NCBI GenBank assembly: GCA_017458065.1
Contig: JAFTGD010000030.1
Location: 1 to 52,590 of the forward strand
DNA length: 52,590 bases
Direction: 5' to 3'
Source: Oscillospiraceae bacterium
Lineage (GTDB): Bacteria; Bacillota; Clostridia; Oscillospirales; Oscillospiraceae
The position numbers were made by a program, and so were the translations under genes. The stretch's first letter is position 1, and the number at the start of each line of letters is the position of its first letter. The notes beneath the pieces were generated by a model. The model did no database searches. It was not told where the DNA came from and saw only the letters and a list, made by a program, of their open reading frames with translations. Below, in pieces: positions 40,610-48,391 of the stretch.

Positions 40610-40639
40610 GGGAGCCGCCGACATAATATCACGGCTCCC
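40610..40639 (+). terminator. hairpin in the five-gene operon
   Basis: GGGAGCCG / CGGCTCCC with a 14-base loop, no T-run. Another of the G-rich stems that punctuate island genes; perhaps a stability element. Confidence 0.4.
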
Positions 40640-40667
40640 CCGAAAAAACAAGGGAGGACACAAAACC

Positions 40668-41174
40668 ATGACAGCCTTATTGATCATTGCAGTTGTAGCG
40701 CTAATCATCCACAACAGGAAGTTGGAGAAACAGCTTTCCTCTATGACGGAATGGCAGTGCGTAACGGATAGCCGCTTGGATAAGCTCAGCCGGACCAGCC
40801 GCAAGCACACCAGCAGACAGCGCAAATATGAACAGAAGCTTGATCAGCAGCGCAAGAAGCAAGCCCGCCTTGCCAAAGAGCAAGAGCGGATCCGCAAGGA
40901 ACAGACCAGACAGGCAGAAACTATCAGCAAGCTTTCTTTCCGTCTCTCTCAGGCAGAGGCTGATATTCAGCATCAGCAGACCAGACTTTCACAGCTTTTC
41001 GCACTCCTGGACATTGCAGAAGCTAATCAGGCCGCAGCCGTCCCCGGATCCACTCAAGATGTACGTTGCCAGAAACAAATCATCACTCTCACCAATCAGA
41101 TTGCCGCCTGTGAAAAGCGCATTGCCAAGGCTCAGTTTGACCGCGACACCGCAGCCGCAGCCATTGCAGCATAA
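40668..41174 (+). CDS. membrane-anchored coiled-coil protein (168 aa)
   Basis: An N-terminal hydrophobic helix, MTALLIIAVVALIIHN, then about 100 residues of uninterrupted Lys/Arg/Gln/Glu-rich helix (QKLDQQRKKQARLAKEQER) and a second short coiled coil at the C-terminus (about 130-160). GGGAGG precedes the ATG. The architecture is of a membrane-tethered rod facing the cytoplasm. No catalytic motif. It is the largest product of the operon and a candidate for its structural component. Confidence 0.65.
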   Translation: MTALLIIAVVALIIHNRKLEKQLSSMTEWQCVTDSRLDKLSRTSRKHTSRQRKYEQKLDQQRKKQARLAKEQERIRKEQTRQAETISKLSFRLSQAEADIQHQQTRLSQLFALLDIAEANQAAAVPGSTQDVRCQKQIITLTNQIAACEKRIAKAQFDRDTAAAAIAA

Positions 41175-41191
41175 AGAAGGGAGGTGCAACA

Positions 41192-41368
41192 ATGACAAGT
41201 GCTGATTCCTATGAGCTTTCCGCTGAACTGAATGGTATATCACGCCTTCTTTGTGTGTTACGTGATAGCCTGGACGCAGAGGATAAGCCCACCAAAGAAA
41301 CGTTACAATACGCCTGTGACGGTCTCATCAAGCATCTTGACCGCATTGTGAATGAACTGGACGCATAA
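41192..41368 (+). CDS. small helical island protein (58 aa)
   Basis: MTSADSYELSAELNGISRLL at the start, then DGLIKHLDRIVNELDA; two helices with a short acidic link and two Cys. GGGAGGTG lies seven bases before the ATG. The size and charge would fit an adaptor or antitoxin-like protein, but nothing diagnostic is visible. Confidence 0.6.
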   Translation: MTSADSYELSAELNGISRLLCVLRDSLDAEDKPTKETLQYACDGLIKHLDRIVNELDA

Positions 41369-41418
41369 ACAATACTATGATGACCTACCAGACGTAACGG
41401 GGAGAAAGGAAAAACACC

Positions 41419-41634
41419 ATGTTAGCAGAAGACAGAGCGTTTTTAGATTCGATCAAAGGGAAAGTAAGTGACGGAGTGTATGAATTAATGGAAGCGTTCT
41501 ACAGCTTGTCCCAGAAAAACCAAGCGTTCATGATGCCGTATGTAAAACAGATAGCAGATGGAGCAAACCCCAACGAAATCATAGCAAAAGCAAAGAACGA
41601 TATACAGCAGCGCAGAATGTGCAAGACAGCGTAA
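41419..41634 (+). CDS. small helical island protein (71 aa)
   Basis: MLAEDRAFLDSIKGKVSDG, then a helix LSQKNQAFMMPYVKQIADG and a basic tail. GAAAGGA precedes the ATG at 41419. Last gene before the right end of the island; not recognised. Confidence 0.6.
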   Translation: MLAEDRAFLDSIKGKVSDGVYELMEAFYSLSQKNQAFMMPYVKQIADGANPNEIIAKAKNDIQQRRMCKTA

Positions 41635-41641
41635 CAAGAAA

Positions 41642-41670
41642 CCCGCTCCAGAAATGGGGCGGGAATTTCT
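41642..41670 (+). terminator. terminator of the five-gene operon
   Basis: CCCGCTCC / GGGGCGGG stem with one wobble and a six-base loop, then AATTTCT. The T-run is weak. Confidence 0.5.
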
Positions 41671-41676
41671 ATGCCG

Positions 41677-41729
41677 TTGGGGTAAAAATAAGGAAAAATA
41701 CATTCAGTTGGGGTAAAAATAGGGGTATG
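41677..41729. repeat. right-end integrase arm-type repeats
   Basis: TTGGGGTAAAAAT at 41677 and 41708, and a degenerate AGGGGTATG at 41721. Same orientation and sequence as the left-end copies at 31595-31652. Confidence 0.75.
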
Positions 41730-41786
41730 GCAGAAAATTAGGGCTTTAGAGTGGAACAAATCAAGCGATAAAGCGGCACTAATAGC

Positions 41787-41825
41787 AAAAAACGACCTGA
41801 TTTAAAAACAATTCAGGCCGTTTTT
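41787..41825 (-). terminator. island-borne terminator for tRNA-Ala
   Basis: Minus-strand stem AACGGCCTGAAT / TCAGGTCGTT with a loop of about ten bases, then TTTTTT, two bases past the tRNA CCA. It replaces the displaced original terminator at 31425-31469. Confidence 0.75.
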
Positions 41826-41827
41826 AT

Positions 41828-41850
41828 TGGTGGACTTGAAGGGGATCGAA
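41828..41850. repeat. attachment site copy within intact tRNA-Ala
   Basis: 23 bp identical to 31474-31496, covering the T-loop to the CCA end. Confidence 0.9.
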
Positions 41851-41904
41851 CCCTCGAACCTCACGGATGCGAACCGTGCGCTCTCCCAGCTGAGCTACAA
41901 GCCC
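41828..41904 (-). tRNA. tRNA-Ala(CGC)
   Basis: 77 nt on the minus strand. Acceptor GGGCTTG/CAAGTCC with the G3-U70 pair that identifies alanine tRNAs, anticodon CGC in the loop TTCGCAT, T-loop TTCGATC, encoded CCA. Its 3' third is supplied by the island and restores a functional gene. A TATAAT lies 24 bp upstream (minus, 41928-41933). Confidence 0.95.
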
Positions 41905-41963
41905 GTAACACTCTCCAGAGCTCTGTTATTATAACACAAAAATCTGAAAAGTAAAGAAAAATA

Positions 41964-41992
41964 TTGCATAGAATAAAAAAATGGTGTATTAT
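41964..41992 (+). promoter_or_regulatory. promoter of the SRP RNA
   Basis: TTGCAT, a 17-base spacer and TATTAT; the predicted start near 42000 matches the 5' end of the folded RNA. Confidence 0.8.
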
Positions 41993-41999
41993 ACCGATT

Positions 42000-42290
42000 G
42001 TGGCTTTTGACAAGGCTGCACTAGTCGGGGAGCTAGCGGTGCCCTGTTACCTGCAATCCGCTACAGCAGGGATGAATTCCCAACCGAGGGCTGTTCTTGT
42101 GTTGTCTGACTCCGGTAAGCAGCGTTGACGACCCGGTCCTGCGCAACGGAAACCCGTGAACCATGTCAGGCGGGGAACCGAGCAGCATTAAGCGGTGCTT
42201 TTCGTGTGCCGCGGGGGTGCCGGGTTTGAGCCGGCTGCCGGCGTAACGGATATGGGGATGGTCCCAGAGAAGGGTGTGCAGTCTTGTCAA
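42000..42290 (+). ncRNA. ffs: signal recognition particle RNA, large bacterial (Bacillus/Clostridium) type
   Basis: About 285 nt. The conserved core for Ffh binding is at about 42160-42190 (GTGAACCATGTCAGG, then GAGCAGCATTAAG). The 5' and 3' ends pair closely: TTGACAAGGCTGCAC at 42007 with GTGCAGTCTTGTCAA ending at 42290. An Alu-type 5' domain is present (CTAGTCGGGG, GTGCCCTGT). Position before dnaX is the same as in B. subtilis. Ends are estimated from the helix. Confidence 0.9.
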
Positions 42291-42320
42291 GAGCCACACA
42301 TTTTATATGCGGAGGTGAGC

Positions 42321-44036
42321 ATGTTGTACCAGGCGCTCTATCGCAAATGGCGTCCAAAGACCTTTGATGAGGTCATCGGCCAGGAGCACATTACCGAGAC
42401 GCTGAAAACTCAGGTTCGTACCGGTCATCTCTCTCACGCATATATCTTCATCGGCACACGGGGCACAGGGAAAACAACCTGCGCCCGCATTCTTGCCAAA
42501 GCGGTCAACTGCGAGAATCCCGTAAATGGCAATCCCTGCAACAAATGCCGCTTCTGCCGGGGTATCGACGACGGCAGTATTCTGGATATCGTAGAGCTGG
42601 ATGCTGCATCCAACACCGGTGTGGACAATGTCCGCGTTCTGCGGGAGGAAGCCGTCTTCTCCCCTGCCGCCGCGAAGAAGCGTGTCTATATCATCGACGA
42701 AGTGCATATGCTCTCTCTGGCAGCGTTCAACGCCCTGCTGAAAATCATTGAGGAGCCCCCTCCCCATCTGATGTTCATTCTCGCGACAACGGAACTGCAG
42801 AAGGTCCCCGCAACGATTCTCTCCCGCTGCCAGCGCCACAGTTTCCGCAGGATTCCGACAGAGCGGTTATCCGCCTATCTTCAGGACATTGCATCCCGGG
42901 AAGGGCTGCATCTGGATCCGGAAGCTTCTCTGCAGATCGGGCGGCTCGCCGAAGGTGGTGTCCGAGACGCTCTGAGCATCCTGGATCAGTGCTCCGGCCA
43001 TGAACACATCACCACCGAGACCGTCTATGAGACAATGGGGCTCGCCGGGAACCGGAATCTCGTTCAGCTGCTGCGGGCGATTGAGCAGCACAACAGCACC
43101 GACGCTCTGCGCCTGTTCCAGCAGATCTGGCTGGACGGGAAAGAACCCGCCGCTTTCCTCACGGAACTGAGTGGACTCATCCGTGATATTCTGATTGTCA
43201 AGGCCGCCGCTGCGGGCGCTGAAGAGCTGATTTCCGGAAACTATGAACAGGATGTGCTCGACACCTTTTCCGCCAGATTCACCAAAGAAGAGATCCTCTA
43301 TTGCGCCGACACCATACAGGACGCCATCGCCCGGATGCGTCAGGTACGCAATCCCCGCACTGTCGCCGAGATCTGCCTTGTCAGCCTCTGTGACAGCCGT
43401 ACGGCTGAATCGCTGCTCTCTCTGCGGGCAAGGCTTTCCAGGCTGGAGTCTGCAGTCAAGAACGGCGTTCCGGTCGCTTCTCCGCCGCAGGCTGAAATAC
43501 CAATGCCGGAACCATGGGAAACGAAACCTGCGCCCGAGCCGCCCGATTTCGCCGATGAAGACGCCCCTGCTGATCTGCCTGAGCTGTCAGTCCCTGATCG
43601 GGAATATAATCAGGAGAGATCGGCTGCTGAAACGCCGGAGCGCTTCCCTGCTGAGGAACCGGCTGCTCCTGCGTCTTCCCCGGCTCCCGTTGTAACACCT
43701 GCCGCAGCACCGGAAAAAACAGATACGGCGGCGCAGGAAATGAAGATTCTTGAACAGGTCAAGCCCCGGCTCCCCATCGAGCTGCGTTTTTCGGTGGATG
43801 ACCGCGAACGCTTTCGGCTGCATCTGCAGAACCGGGATCTCTCCCTGGAAGCAGTCCCGGGATTCCTTCTCGACCGGTTGAAAAAGCCTGAGATCCGCGC
43901 GGTGTTTTCCGAAACCGCGGAAACGGTTCTCGGTTATCCGGTGGCGCTGCGGCTCTCCGAACTGCAGCCCGAAAAGCGCACAGTGCGTGATATCAACGAA
44001 CTCAGACAGTTTAAAGAAGTCACTTTTCTCTCATAA
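42321..44036 (+). CDS. dnaX: DNA polymerase III gamma/tau subunit
   Basis: 571 residues. Clamp-loader ATPase. Seen: MLYQALYRKWRPKTFDEVIG at the N-terminus, Walker A GTRGTGKT (45-52), a zinc module C64, C73, C76, C79, the Walker B YIIDEVHMLS, and sensor ATTELQKVPATILSRCQ. Domain III runs to about 370, followed by a Pro/Ala/Glu-rich linker (about 400-510) and a short C-terminal domain. The start at 42321 follows GGAGGTGAGC; the frame stays open upstream only into the SRP RNA. Forms a unit with ybaB. Confidence 0.97.
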   Translation: MLYQALYRKWRPKTFDEVIGQEHITETLKTQVRTGHLSHAYIFIGTRGTGKTTCARILAKAVNCENPVNGNPCNKCRFCRGIDDGSILDIVELDAASNTGVDNVRVLREEAVFSPAAAKKRVYIIDEVHMLSLAAFNALLKIIEEPPPHLMFILATTELQKVPATILSRCQRHSFRRIPTERLSAYLQDIASREGLHLDPEASLQIGRLAEGGVRDALSILDQCSGHEHITTETVYETMGLAGNRNLVQLLRAIEQHNSTDALRLFQQIWLDGKEPAAFLTELSGLIRDILIVKAAAAGAEELISGNYEQDVLDTFSARFTKEEILYCADTIQDAIARMRQVRNPRTVAEICLVSLCDSRTAESLLSLRARLSRLESAVKNGVPVASPPQAEIPMPEPWETKPAPEPPDFADEDAPADLPELSVPDREYNQERSAAETPERFPAEEPAAPASSPAPVVTPAAAPEKTDTAAQEMKILEQVKPRLPIELRFSVDDRERFRLHLQNRDLSLEAVPGFLLDRLKKPEIRAVFSETAETVLGYPVALRLSELQPEKRTVRDINELRQFKEVTFLS

Positions 44037-44073
44037 TCAGTAAATCAGGAACACCATAAGGAGGTAACACGAT

Positions 44074-44418
44074 ATGGCAAAAGGCGGTTTTCGCGGGGGT
44101 ATGCCCGGCAACCAGGCAAACATGATGAGACAGGCCCAGAAGATGCAGCAGGAATTCATGAAAATGCAGCAGGAACTGGAGTCCACCGATTTTGAATTCA
44201 CCGCCGGCGGCGGCGCGGTCAAGGCTGTCATCACCGGCACACGGCAATTCAAAGAGATCACGATTGATCCGGAAGTGGTCGATCCGGAAGATGTCGAGAT
44301 GCTGCAGGACCTCGTCCTTAGCGCGGTAAACGGCGCTTTGAAGGCAGCCGACGACAGGACCAGCGAGTCCATGGCGAAGCTGCAGGGCGGTCTCGGCGGC
44401 TTCCCCGGCCTTTTCTGA
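44074..44418 (+). CDS. ybaB: YbaB/EbfC family nucleoid-associated protein
   Basis: 114 residues. A Gly/Met-rich N-terminus (GGFRGGMPGNQANMMRQAQKM), a long helix, then EFTAGGGAVKAVITG, and a C-terminal helix, as in the YbaB/EbfC family of small dimeric DNA-binding proteins. AAGGAGG is eight bases before the ATG. It follows dnaX as usual; recR, the common next gene, is missing. Confidence 0.94.
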   Translation: MAKGGFRGGMPGNQANMMRQAQKMQQEFMKMQQELESTDFEFTAGGGAVKAVITGTRQFKEITIDPEVVDPEDVEMLQDLVLSAVNGALKAADDRTSESMAKLQGGLGGFPGLF

Positions 44419-44440
44419 TTAAAAACTCTGCACAAATGAT

Positions 44441-44475
44441 TCAGCCTCCGCTTCTGCGGAGGCTGAGTTCGTTCT
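44441..44475 (+). terminator. terminator after ybaB
   Basis: TCAGCCTCCG / CGGAGGCTGA, a perfect 10-bp stem with a six-base loop, then GTTCGTTCT. It lies between convergent genes and may serve both. Confidence 0.7.
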
Positions 44476-44502
44476 GTGCGTAGTATAAGCCGGGATTTCG
44501 GC

Positions 44503-44940
44503 TTATTCTGTTACCAGTTCCCCGGTATACCAGTCTATCCCGCCGATATCCGTGACGTTCGTGAATCCGGCTTCCCGTAAGATCCCCGCAGCCATGTGGC
44601 TGCGGCTGCCTCGATAACAGTATAGGAAGAGCGGCGTGTCCAGTCCGTAGTGCAGGAACTGTATCGTCCTCAAATCCGCATGTACCGCGCCGGAAATATG
44701 GCCTTCGTCGTAGTCCTGCTTTTCCCGGACATCGATGAGTACCGCATCCGGTGTAGCCCGGAAGGTTTCGATTCCGCTGTTGATTTTGTTCATGTTTCTC
44801 TCTTTCCAGCCGGTCACTTCACTGATCCGGTCTCTGCGGAGCTCGATCAGTTCCTTTTTGGTATGCGCCGAGGCAAGAATCAGACTGACGGCTCCGCCGA
44901 TCAGGCTTACACCGGCTGCGATCACTCTTCTGTTCAGCAT
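44503..44940 (-). CDS. membrane-anchored rhodanese-domain protein
   Basis: 145 residues. A single N-terminal membrane helix (VIAAGVSLIGGAVSLILAS), then a rhodanese domain with AVLIDVREKQDYDEGHISGA and the active loop LYCYRGSRS, Cys at 108 as sulfur carrier. ATG at 44940, 13 bases after the stop of the large oxidoreductase; a second candidate start is MNKINSG (residue 50), which would remove the anchor. Same transcript as the oxidoreductase, which suggests sulfur delivery or polysulfide handling next to its iron-sulfur centres, by inference. Confidence 0.75.
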   Translation of the reverse strand: MLNRRVIAAGVSLIGGAVSLILASAHTKKELIELRRDRISEVTGWKERNMNKINSGIETFRATPDAVLIDVREKQDYDEGHISGAVHADLRTIQFLHYGLDTPLFLYCYRGSRSHMAAGILREAGFTNVTDIGGIDWYTGELVTE

Positions 44941-44953
44941 GCCGATCCGGTCT

Positions 44954-47563
44954 TCAGTTCTCGCCCATCTTGCGGATTTCAATGCGCTTCTGCCGTCCGG
45001 CAATGAATTCCGGCAGGACCTTCTGCCGTTTCGCATAAGGGATGCTCTCCTGATAGGTGCGCTTGCGCAGGTGAATTGCATCGAACTTGCAGCGCGTGGT
45101 GCAGACACCGCAGCCCAGGCACTTGTTCGGGTCAACAAAGGATGCGCCGCAGCCCAGGCAGCGGGCCGTCTCCTTCTTCAGCTGCTCCTCGGTAAAGGTC
45201 ACTCTGTCATCCTTGAAAGTTTTGGCCTTCTCCGGCGCCTTGCCCGGCACCTGACGTGCCTCGACGCTGTTGGTCCGGCGAACCGTGTCAAAGTCCACGT
45301 TGTCCATGTCAAAAGCGTGATAGGTCAAACGGTCGCGCCCGATGACAAGGCTCTGTCCCTTGTGGACAAAGCGATGGATCGAGATCGCCGCCTGTTTGCC
45401 CTGGGCAATGGCGTCGATGGCAAACTTGGGTCCGGTATAGGCATCGCCGCCGACAAAGATATCCGGCTGCGCCGTCTGATAAGTCACGCCGTCGGCCTGA
45501 ACACGGCCCTTCTCATCCTGGGTGAGGTCTCCGAGATCCAGTCCGCCCAGTTCAATCTTCTGCCCGATCGCAGCAAGGATGGCATCGCACTTGACGACCT
45601 TATCGCCTTCACAGACAAGCGCCGTTACCTTGCCGTTCTTTCCTTCGACGGAGACGGGCTTGTGTTCGAAGAGGAACTTGACGCCCTCTTCTCTGGCCTC
45701 AGCCACTTCGGCGGGATCAGCAGGCATGTCGCTCTCTTTCCTGCGGTAGGCGACCGTGACGCTGGCGCCGAGACGGACCGCCGTACGCGCCACATCCATG
45801 GCGACATTGCCGCCGCCGACAACAACGACCTTCTTGCCGAGGTTCGGTCTGGCGCCGGCATTGACTTCGCGCAGGAAGTCGATGCCACCCCAGACGCCCT
45901 TGAGTTCCTCGCCCGGAATGCCGAGGGAAGCGGACTGCTGGGCGCCGATACCGAGGAAGAATGCATCATAGCCCTGTTCACGCAGCTGCTGGATGGTGAC
46001 ATCCTTCCCTACCTCCACTCCGCAGCGGAACACAACGCCGAGTTCCTTAAGCACGTCAATCTCGGCATCGAGAACGGTCTTCTCAAGACGGAAAGAAGGG
46101 ATACCGTAGCGAAGCATACCGCCGGGCAGCTCGTTTTTCTCAAATACGGTGACCTTATAGTTGTCTGCTGCCAGATAATACGCACAGCTGAGACCGGCAG
46201 GACCGGCGCCGATCACGGCGATCTTCTTGTCGCTGAAGTCATAAAGCTTCTTCGGGACAAAGCGGGTGTCACGGGAGAGCTCTTTGTCGGCGATAAACTT
46301 CTTCACCTCATCGATGGCGACCGGGTTGTCCAGGTTGCCGCGGGTGCATTCGCTCTCACACTTCCGGTTGCAGATACGTCCGCAGACAGCCGGCAGCGGG
46401 TTTTCTTTCTTGATCAGCTCGAGCGCTTCCAGGTACTTGCCCTGAGCGGCAAGCTTGAGATAACCCTGGACGGCAATATGCGCGGGACATGCCGTCTTGC
46501 AGGGCGAAGTGCCTTCCGGCGCGACATATTCGCGATTGGTACGGTGCTCGGGATTCCAGTGCTCAGGAGTCCACTCGATATCGTCCGGCAGCTCCTTGTG
46601 CTTGTGCACAACAGGCGTCTTGGCACAGAGCTTCTGTCCCATCTGGATGGCATTGTTGGCACAGCGGTCGGTGCACTGGCCGCAGGCAACGCACTTCTCC
46701 TCGTCGATCTCGGCAACATAGTTGCTCTTGGACGTGGCAGGTGTGTTGTAATACTGCGATACGCCGAGCGCAAGGCAGCTCTCCGGCATGCAGTTGCAGA
46801 TGGCCAGAGTCTCGCCCTCATTCAGCGTAGTGATCTGGTGAACGCAGCCACGTTCATCGCACTTTTTGATCAGCTCTTTTGCCTCGGCCACCGTGACGGG
46901 TCTGCCCTTCCCGCTGCGGTTGAACATGTCTCCCACGTGGCCCATAAAGATGCAGAGGCCCTCGTCCAGGTCGCCGCTGCCCTCGCCCATCAGTCTGCGG
47001 ACACGCCGACACTGACATGGCGTGATGCTGATATGTCCGTCGTTCTCTTCAATATATCTGTTGCAGCTCTCGTTGTCGATCTTCTCGGCGTCCGCGGGGA
47101 TCGCGCTCTCAATGGGGATAACGCGCATGATCCCGGCGCCCATCGGCGTGTTCGGCGCATGTTCGATCTGGCTTGTGGTCGCATGCTGATGGAACGCGTA
47201 AGCGATTTCCGGATGGGCCAGGCAGAACTTCTCATTGATAAGCAGGAACTCAAAAATACCCGGCGTGTAGGGCGGCAGCAGATAGATCTCCAGCCCCACC
47301 TTTGGAACCACGACCTGCACGACCAGACCGATATCCGTGATCTCGTGCAGCACTTCCTTCGTGCGCTTGATCGACATCCCGGCTTTGCGTGCAATCACCG
47401 GTACAAACGAAGGCTTCATGCTGGTCAGCGCCATCATGACCTTGATCTGCTCATCCGTGATCCACTTTTCAAACGCCTTGTATTCCGCGCAATCCGGTGT
47501 GATCTTATAGTGTCCGTCATTGATCTTTTCACAAAGCTTGATCAGGTTTTCTCTGACTTCCAA
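44954..47563 (-). CDS. multi-domain iron-sulfur flavoprotein, GltD-like oxidoreductase with extra ferredoxin modules
   Basis: 869 residues. N-terminal winged-helix-like region (about 40-110), a cysteine-rich segment (TPCQCRRV, AICNCMPESC), a ferredoxin pair EEKCVACGQCTDRC (near 288), the GltD N-terminal Fe-S domain CKTACPAHIAVQGY to CGRICNRKCESEC, then FAD domain GAGPAGLSCAYYLA (near 454), NAD(P) domain VVVVGGGNVAMD (near 584) and a C-terminal ferredoxin CLGCGVCTTRC (near 820). GltD itself is about 490 residues and lacks the first 300 and last 100. Such fusions move electrons between NAD(P)H and ferredoxin-like partners; the true donor and acceptor are unknown. Own promoter; rhodanese gene downstream. 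Confidence 0.85.
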   Translation of the reverse strand: MEVRENLIKLCEKINDGHYKITPDCAEYKAFEKWITDEQIKVMMALTSMKPSFVPVIARKAGMSIKRTKEVLHEITDIGLVVQVVVPKVGLEIYLLPPYTPGIFEFLLINEKFCLAHPEIAYAFHQHATTSQIEHAPNTPMGAGIMRVIPIESAIPADAEKIDNESCNRYIEENDGHISITPCQCRRVRRLMGEGSGDLDEGLCIFMGHVGDMFNRSGKGRPVTVAEAKELIKKCDERGCVHQITTLNEGETLAICNCMPESCLALGVSQYYNTPATSKSNYVAEIDEEKCVACGQCTDRCANNAIQMGQKLCAKTPVVHKHKELPDDIEWTPEHWNPEHRTNREYVAPEGTSPCKTACPAHIAVQGYLKLAAQGKYLEALELIKKENPLPAVCGRICNRKCESECTRGNLDNPVAIDEVKKFIADKELSRDTRFVPKKLYDFSDKKIAVIGAGPAGLSCAYYLAADNYKVTVFEKNELPGGMLRYGIPSFRLEKTVLDAEIDVLKELGVVFRCGVEVGKDVTIQQLREQGYDAFFLGIGAQQSASLGIPGEELKGVWGGIDFLREVNAGARPNLGKKVVVVGGGNVAMDVARTAVRLGASVTVAYRRKESDMPADPAEVAEAREEGVKFLFEHKPVSVEGKNGKVTALVCEGDKVVKCDAILAAIGQKIELGGLDLGDLTQDEKGRVQADGVTYQTAQPDIFVGGDAYTGPKFAIDAIAQGKQAAISIHRFVHKGQSLVIGRDRLTYHAFDMDNVDFDTVRRTNSVEARQVPGKAPEKAKTFKDDRVTFTEEQLKKETARCLGCGASFVDPNKCLGCGVCTTRCKFDAIHLRKRTYQESIPYAKRQKVLPEFIAGRQKRIEIRKMGEN

Positions 47564-47623
47564 GATAACCCCTCCTTTAATCTGGAACTCTTTCGAAAAT
47601 GCTTTTCTTTGCGGGATAACTGC

Positions 47624-47652
47624 AGTTTACTGAATCATCCGTTCGCTGTCAA
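47624..47652 (-). promoter_or_regulatory. promoter of the iron-sulfur flavoprotein operon
   Basis: Minus-strand TTGACA, a 17-base spacer and TAAACT, 61 bp before the ATG. The -35 sits in a palindrome CTGTCA-A-TGACAG (47646-47658) that could be an operator. Confidence 0.75.
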
Positions 47653-47660
47653 TGACAGCT

Positions 47661-47691
47661 CTGCGGATTTGTCAGAAAATCCACAGTTTTT
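47661..47691 (+). other. hairpin upstream of the flavoprotein promoter
   Basis: CTGCGGATTT / AAATCCACAG with a six-base loop, followed on the plus strand by TTTTTCT. No plus-strand gene precedes it, and on the minus strand it has no T-run, so its role at the end of the cytidylate-kinase-like gene is unclear. Confidence 0.4.
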
Positions 47692-47714
47692 CTCACAGCG
47701 ACAAAGCTTCCGGT

Positions 47715-48338
47715 TCAGCCCTGCACGTTGAGCCAGGCCCGGTAGTAATCCGCCAGTGCGGGAATGACCGCCTTGATCTCGGTCCCGGTGGTGTTGACAC
47801 AGAGATGATAGGCCGTCCTCTCTCCCCATGCTCTGGACGAAATGATATCGTGGTATTCCGCACGGGCTTTGTCGATGCGCTTCATCTGGCGGATCATTTC
47901 CTTATCGGTGAAGTTCTCTTCATCCGTGGCCCGGCTGCGGCAGCGTGCCAGCTTGGACGCCTGGTCCGCATAGACAAAAAGCTTGAAGGGCTTCTTCTCT
48001 TCCAGCAGGGCATCCGCCGCCCGTCCGACGAAGACACAGTCGCCTTTCGAAGCCAGTTCCTTGATCAGCTTGCTCTGCAGTGAGAGAATATGCACCGTGG
48101 TATCCGGTACTGTGGTGAGCTCGGAAAAGCTCTGTGCAAAGTGGATCGGAAAGCGGATCTGTACCGTGCTTGCTTCAAGCTGCTGATCGAGAAAACCTTC
48201 ATCCATGCCGGTCTCCTTCGCCAGCGCGGTGACGATCTCGCGGTCATAATAGGCATAACCGAGCTCCCCGGCCAGTCTTTTGCCGAGTTCTCGTCCTCCG
48301 CTTCCAAACTCACGGCTGACGGTAATAATATTGGACAT
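47715..48338 (-). CDS. cytidylate kinase-like family protein
   Basis: 207 residues. The nucleotide loop is SREFGSGGRELG (8-19), then AYYDREIV, FVGRAADALL and a C-terminal lid region rich in Arg (KLARCRSRATDEE, RIDKARAEYHDIIS). This is the cytidylate-kinase-like AAA_26 family common in Clostridia, usually separate from the housekeeping Cmk. The substrate is uncertain. The ATG at 48338 follows GGAGG; the frame continues 30 codons upstream across the promoter. Confidence 0.85.
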   Translation of the reverse strand: MSNIITVSREFGSGGRELGKRLAGELGYAYYDREIVTALAKETGMDEGFLDQQLEASTVQIRFPIHFAQSFSELTTVPDTTVHILSLQSKLIKELASKGDCVFVGRAADALLEEKKPFKLFVYADQASKLARCRSRATDEENFTDKEMIRQMKRIDKARAEYHDIISSRAWGERTAYHLCVNTTGTEIKAVIPALADYYRAWLNVQG

Positions 48339-48391
48339 AACAGTTCCTCCGTTTCTGTCTTGAATGCCGAATCGGCTTATCTTTGATGTGT

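Larger units (their letters stand above)
31474..41850. mobile_element. integrative island in tRNA-Ala(CGC), PICI-like layout
   Basis: Bounded by identical 23-bp copies of the tRNA-Ala 3' end (31474-31496 and 41828-41850), with a tyrosine recombinase at one end and matching direct repeats inside both ends. Gene order is integrase and Xre repressor leftward, then rightward an excisionase-like protein, a RepA-like ATPase and an iteron/inverted-repeat cluster, then small unknown genes. This is the order known from phage-inducible chromosomal islands. I find no relaxase, coupling protein, terminase, portal or capsid gene, so it cannot transfer alone. The sequence is visibly more A+T-rich than its flanks. 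A small degenerate ICE or prophage remnant is the alternative. Confidence 0.85.

Noticed and set aside
42195-42320. Upstream start for dnaX at 42195
   Set aside because: It falls inside the SRP RNA; the ATG at 42321 has GGAGGTG and gives the family's standard N-terminus.
44735-47731. Very long plus-strand open frame (998 codons)
   Set aside because: It is the antisense shadow of the iron-sulfur flavoprotein, whose cofactor motifs are clear; the plus frame has no motif and no ribosome binding site.
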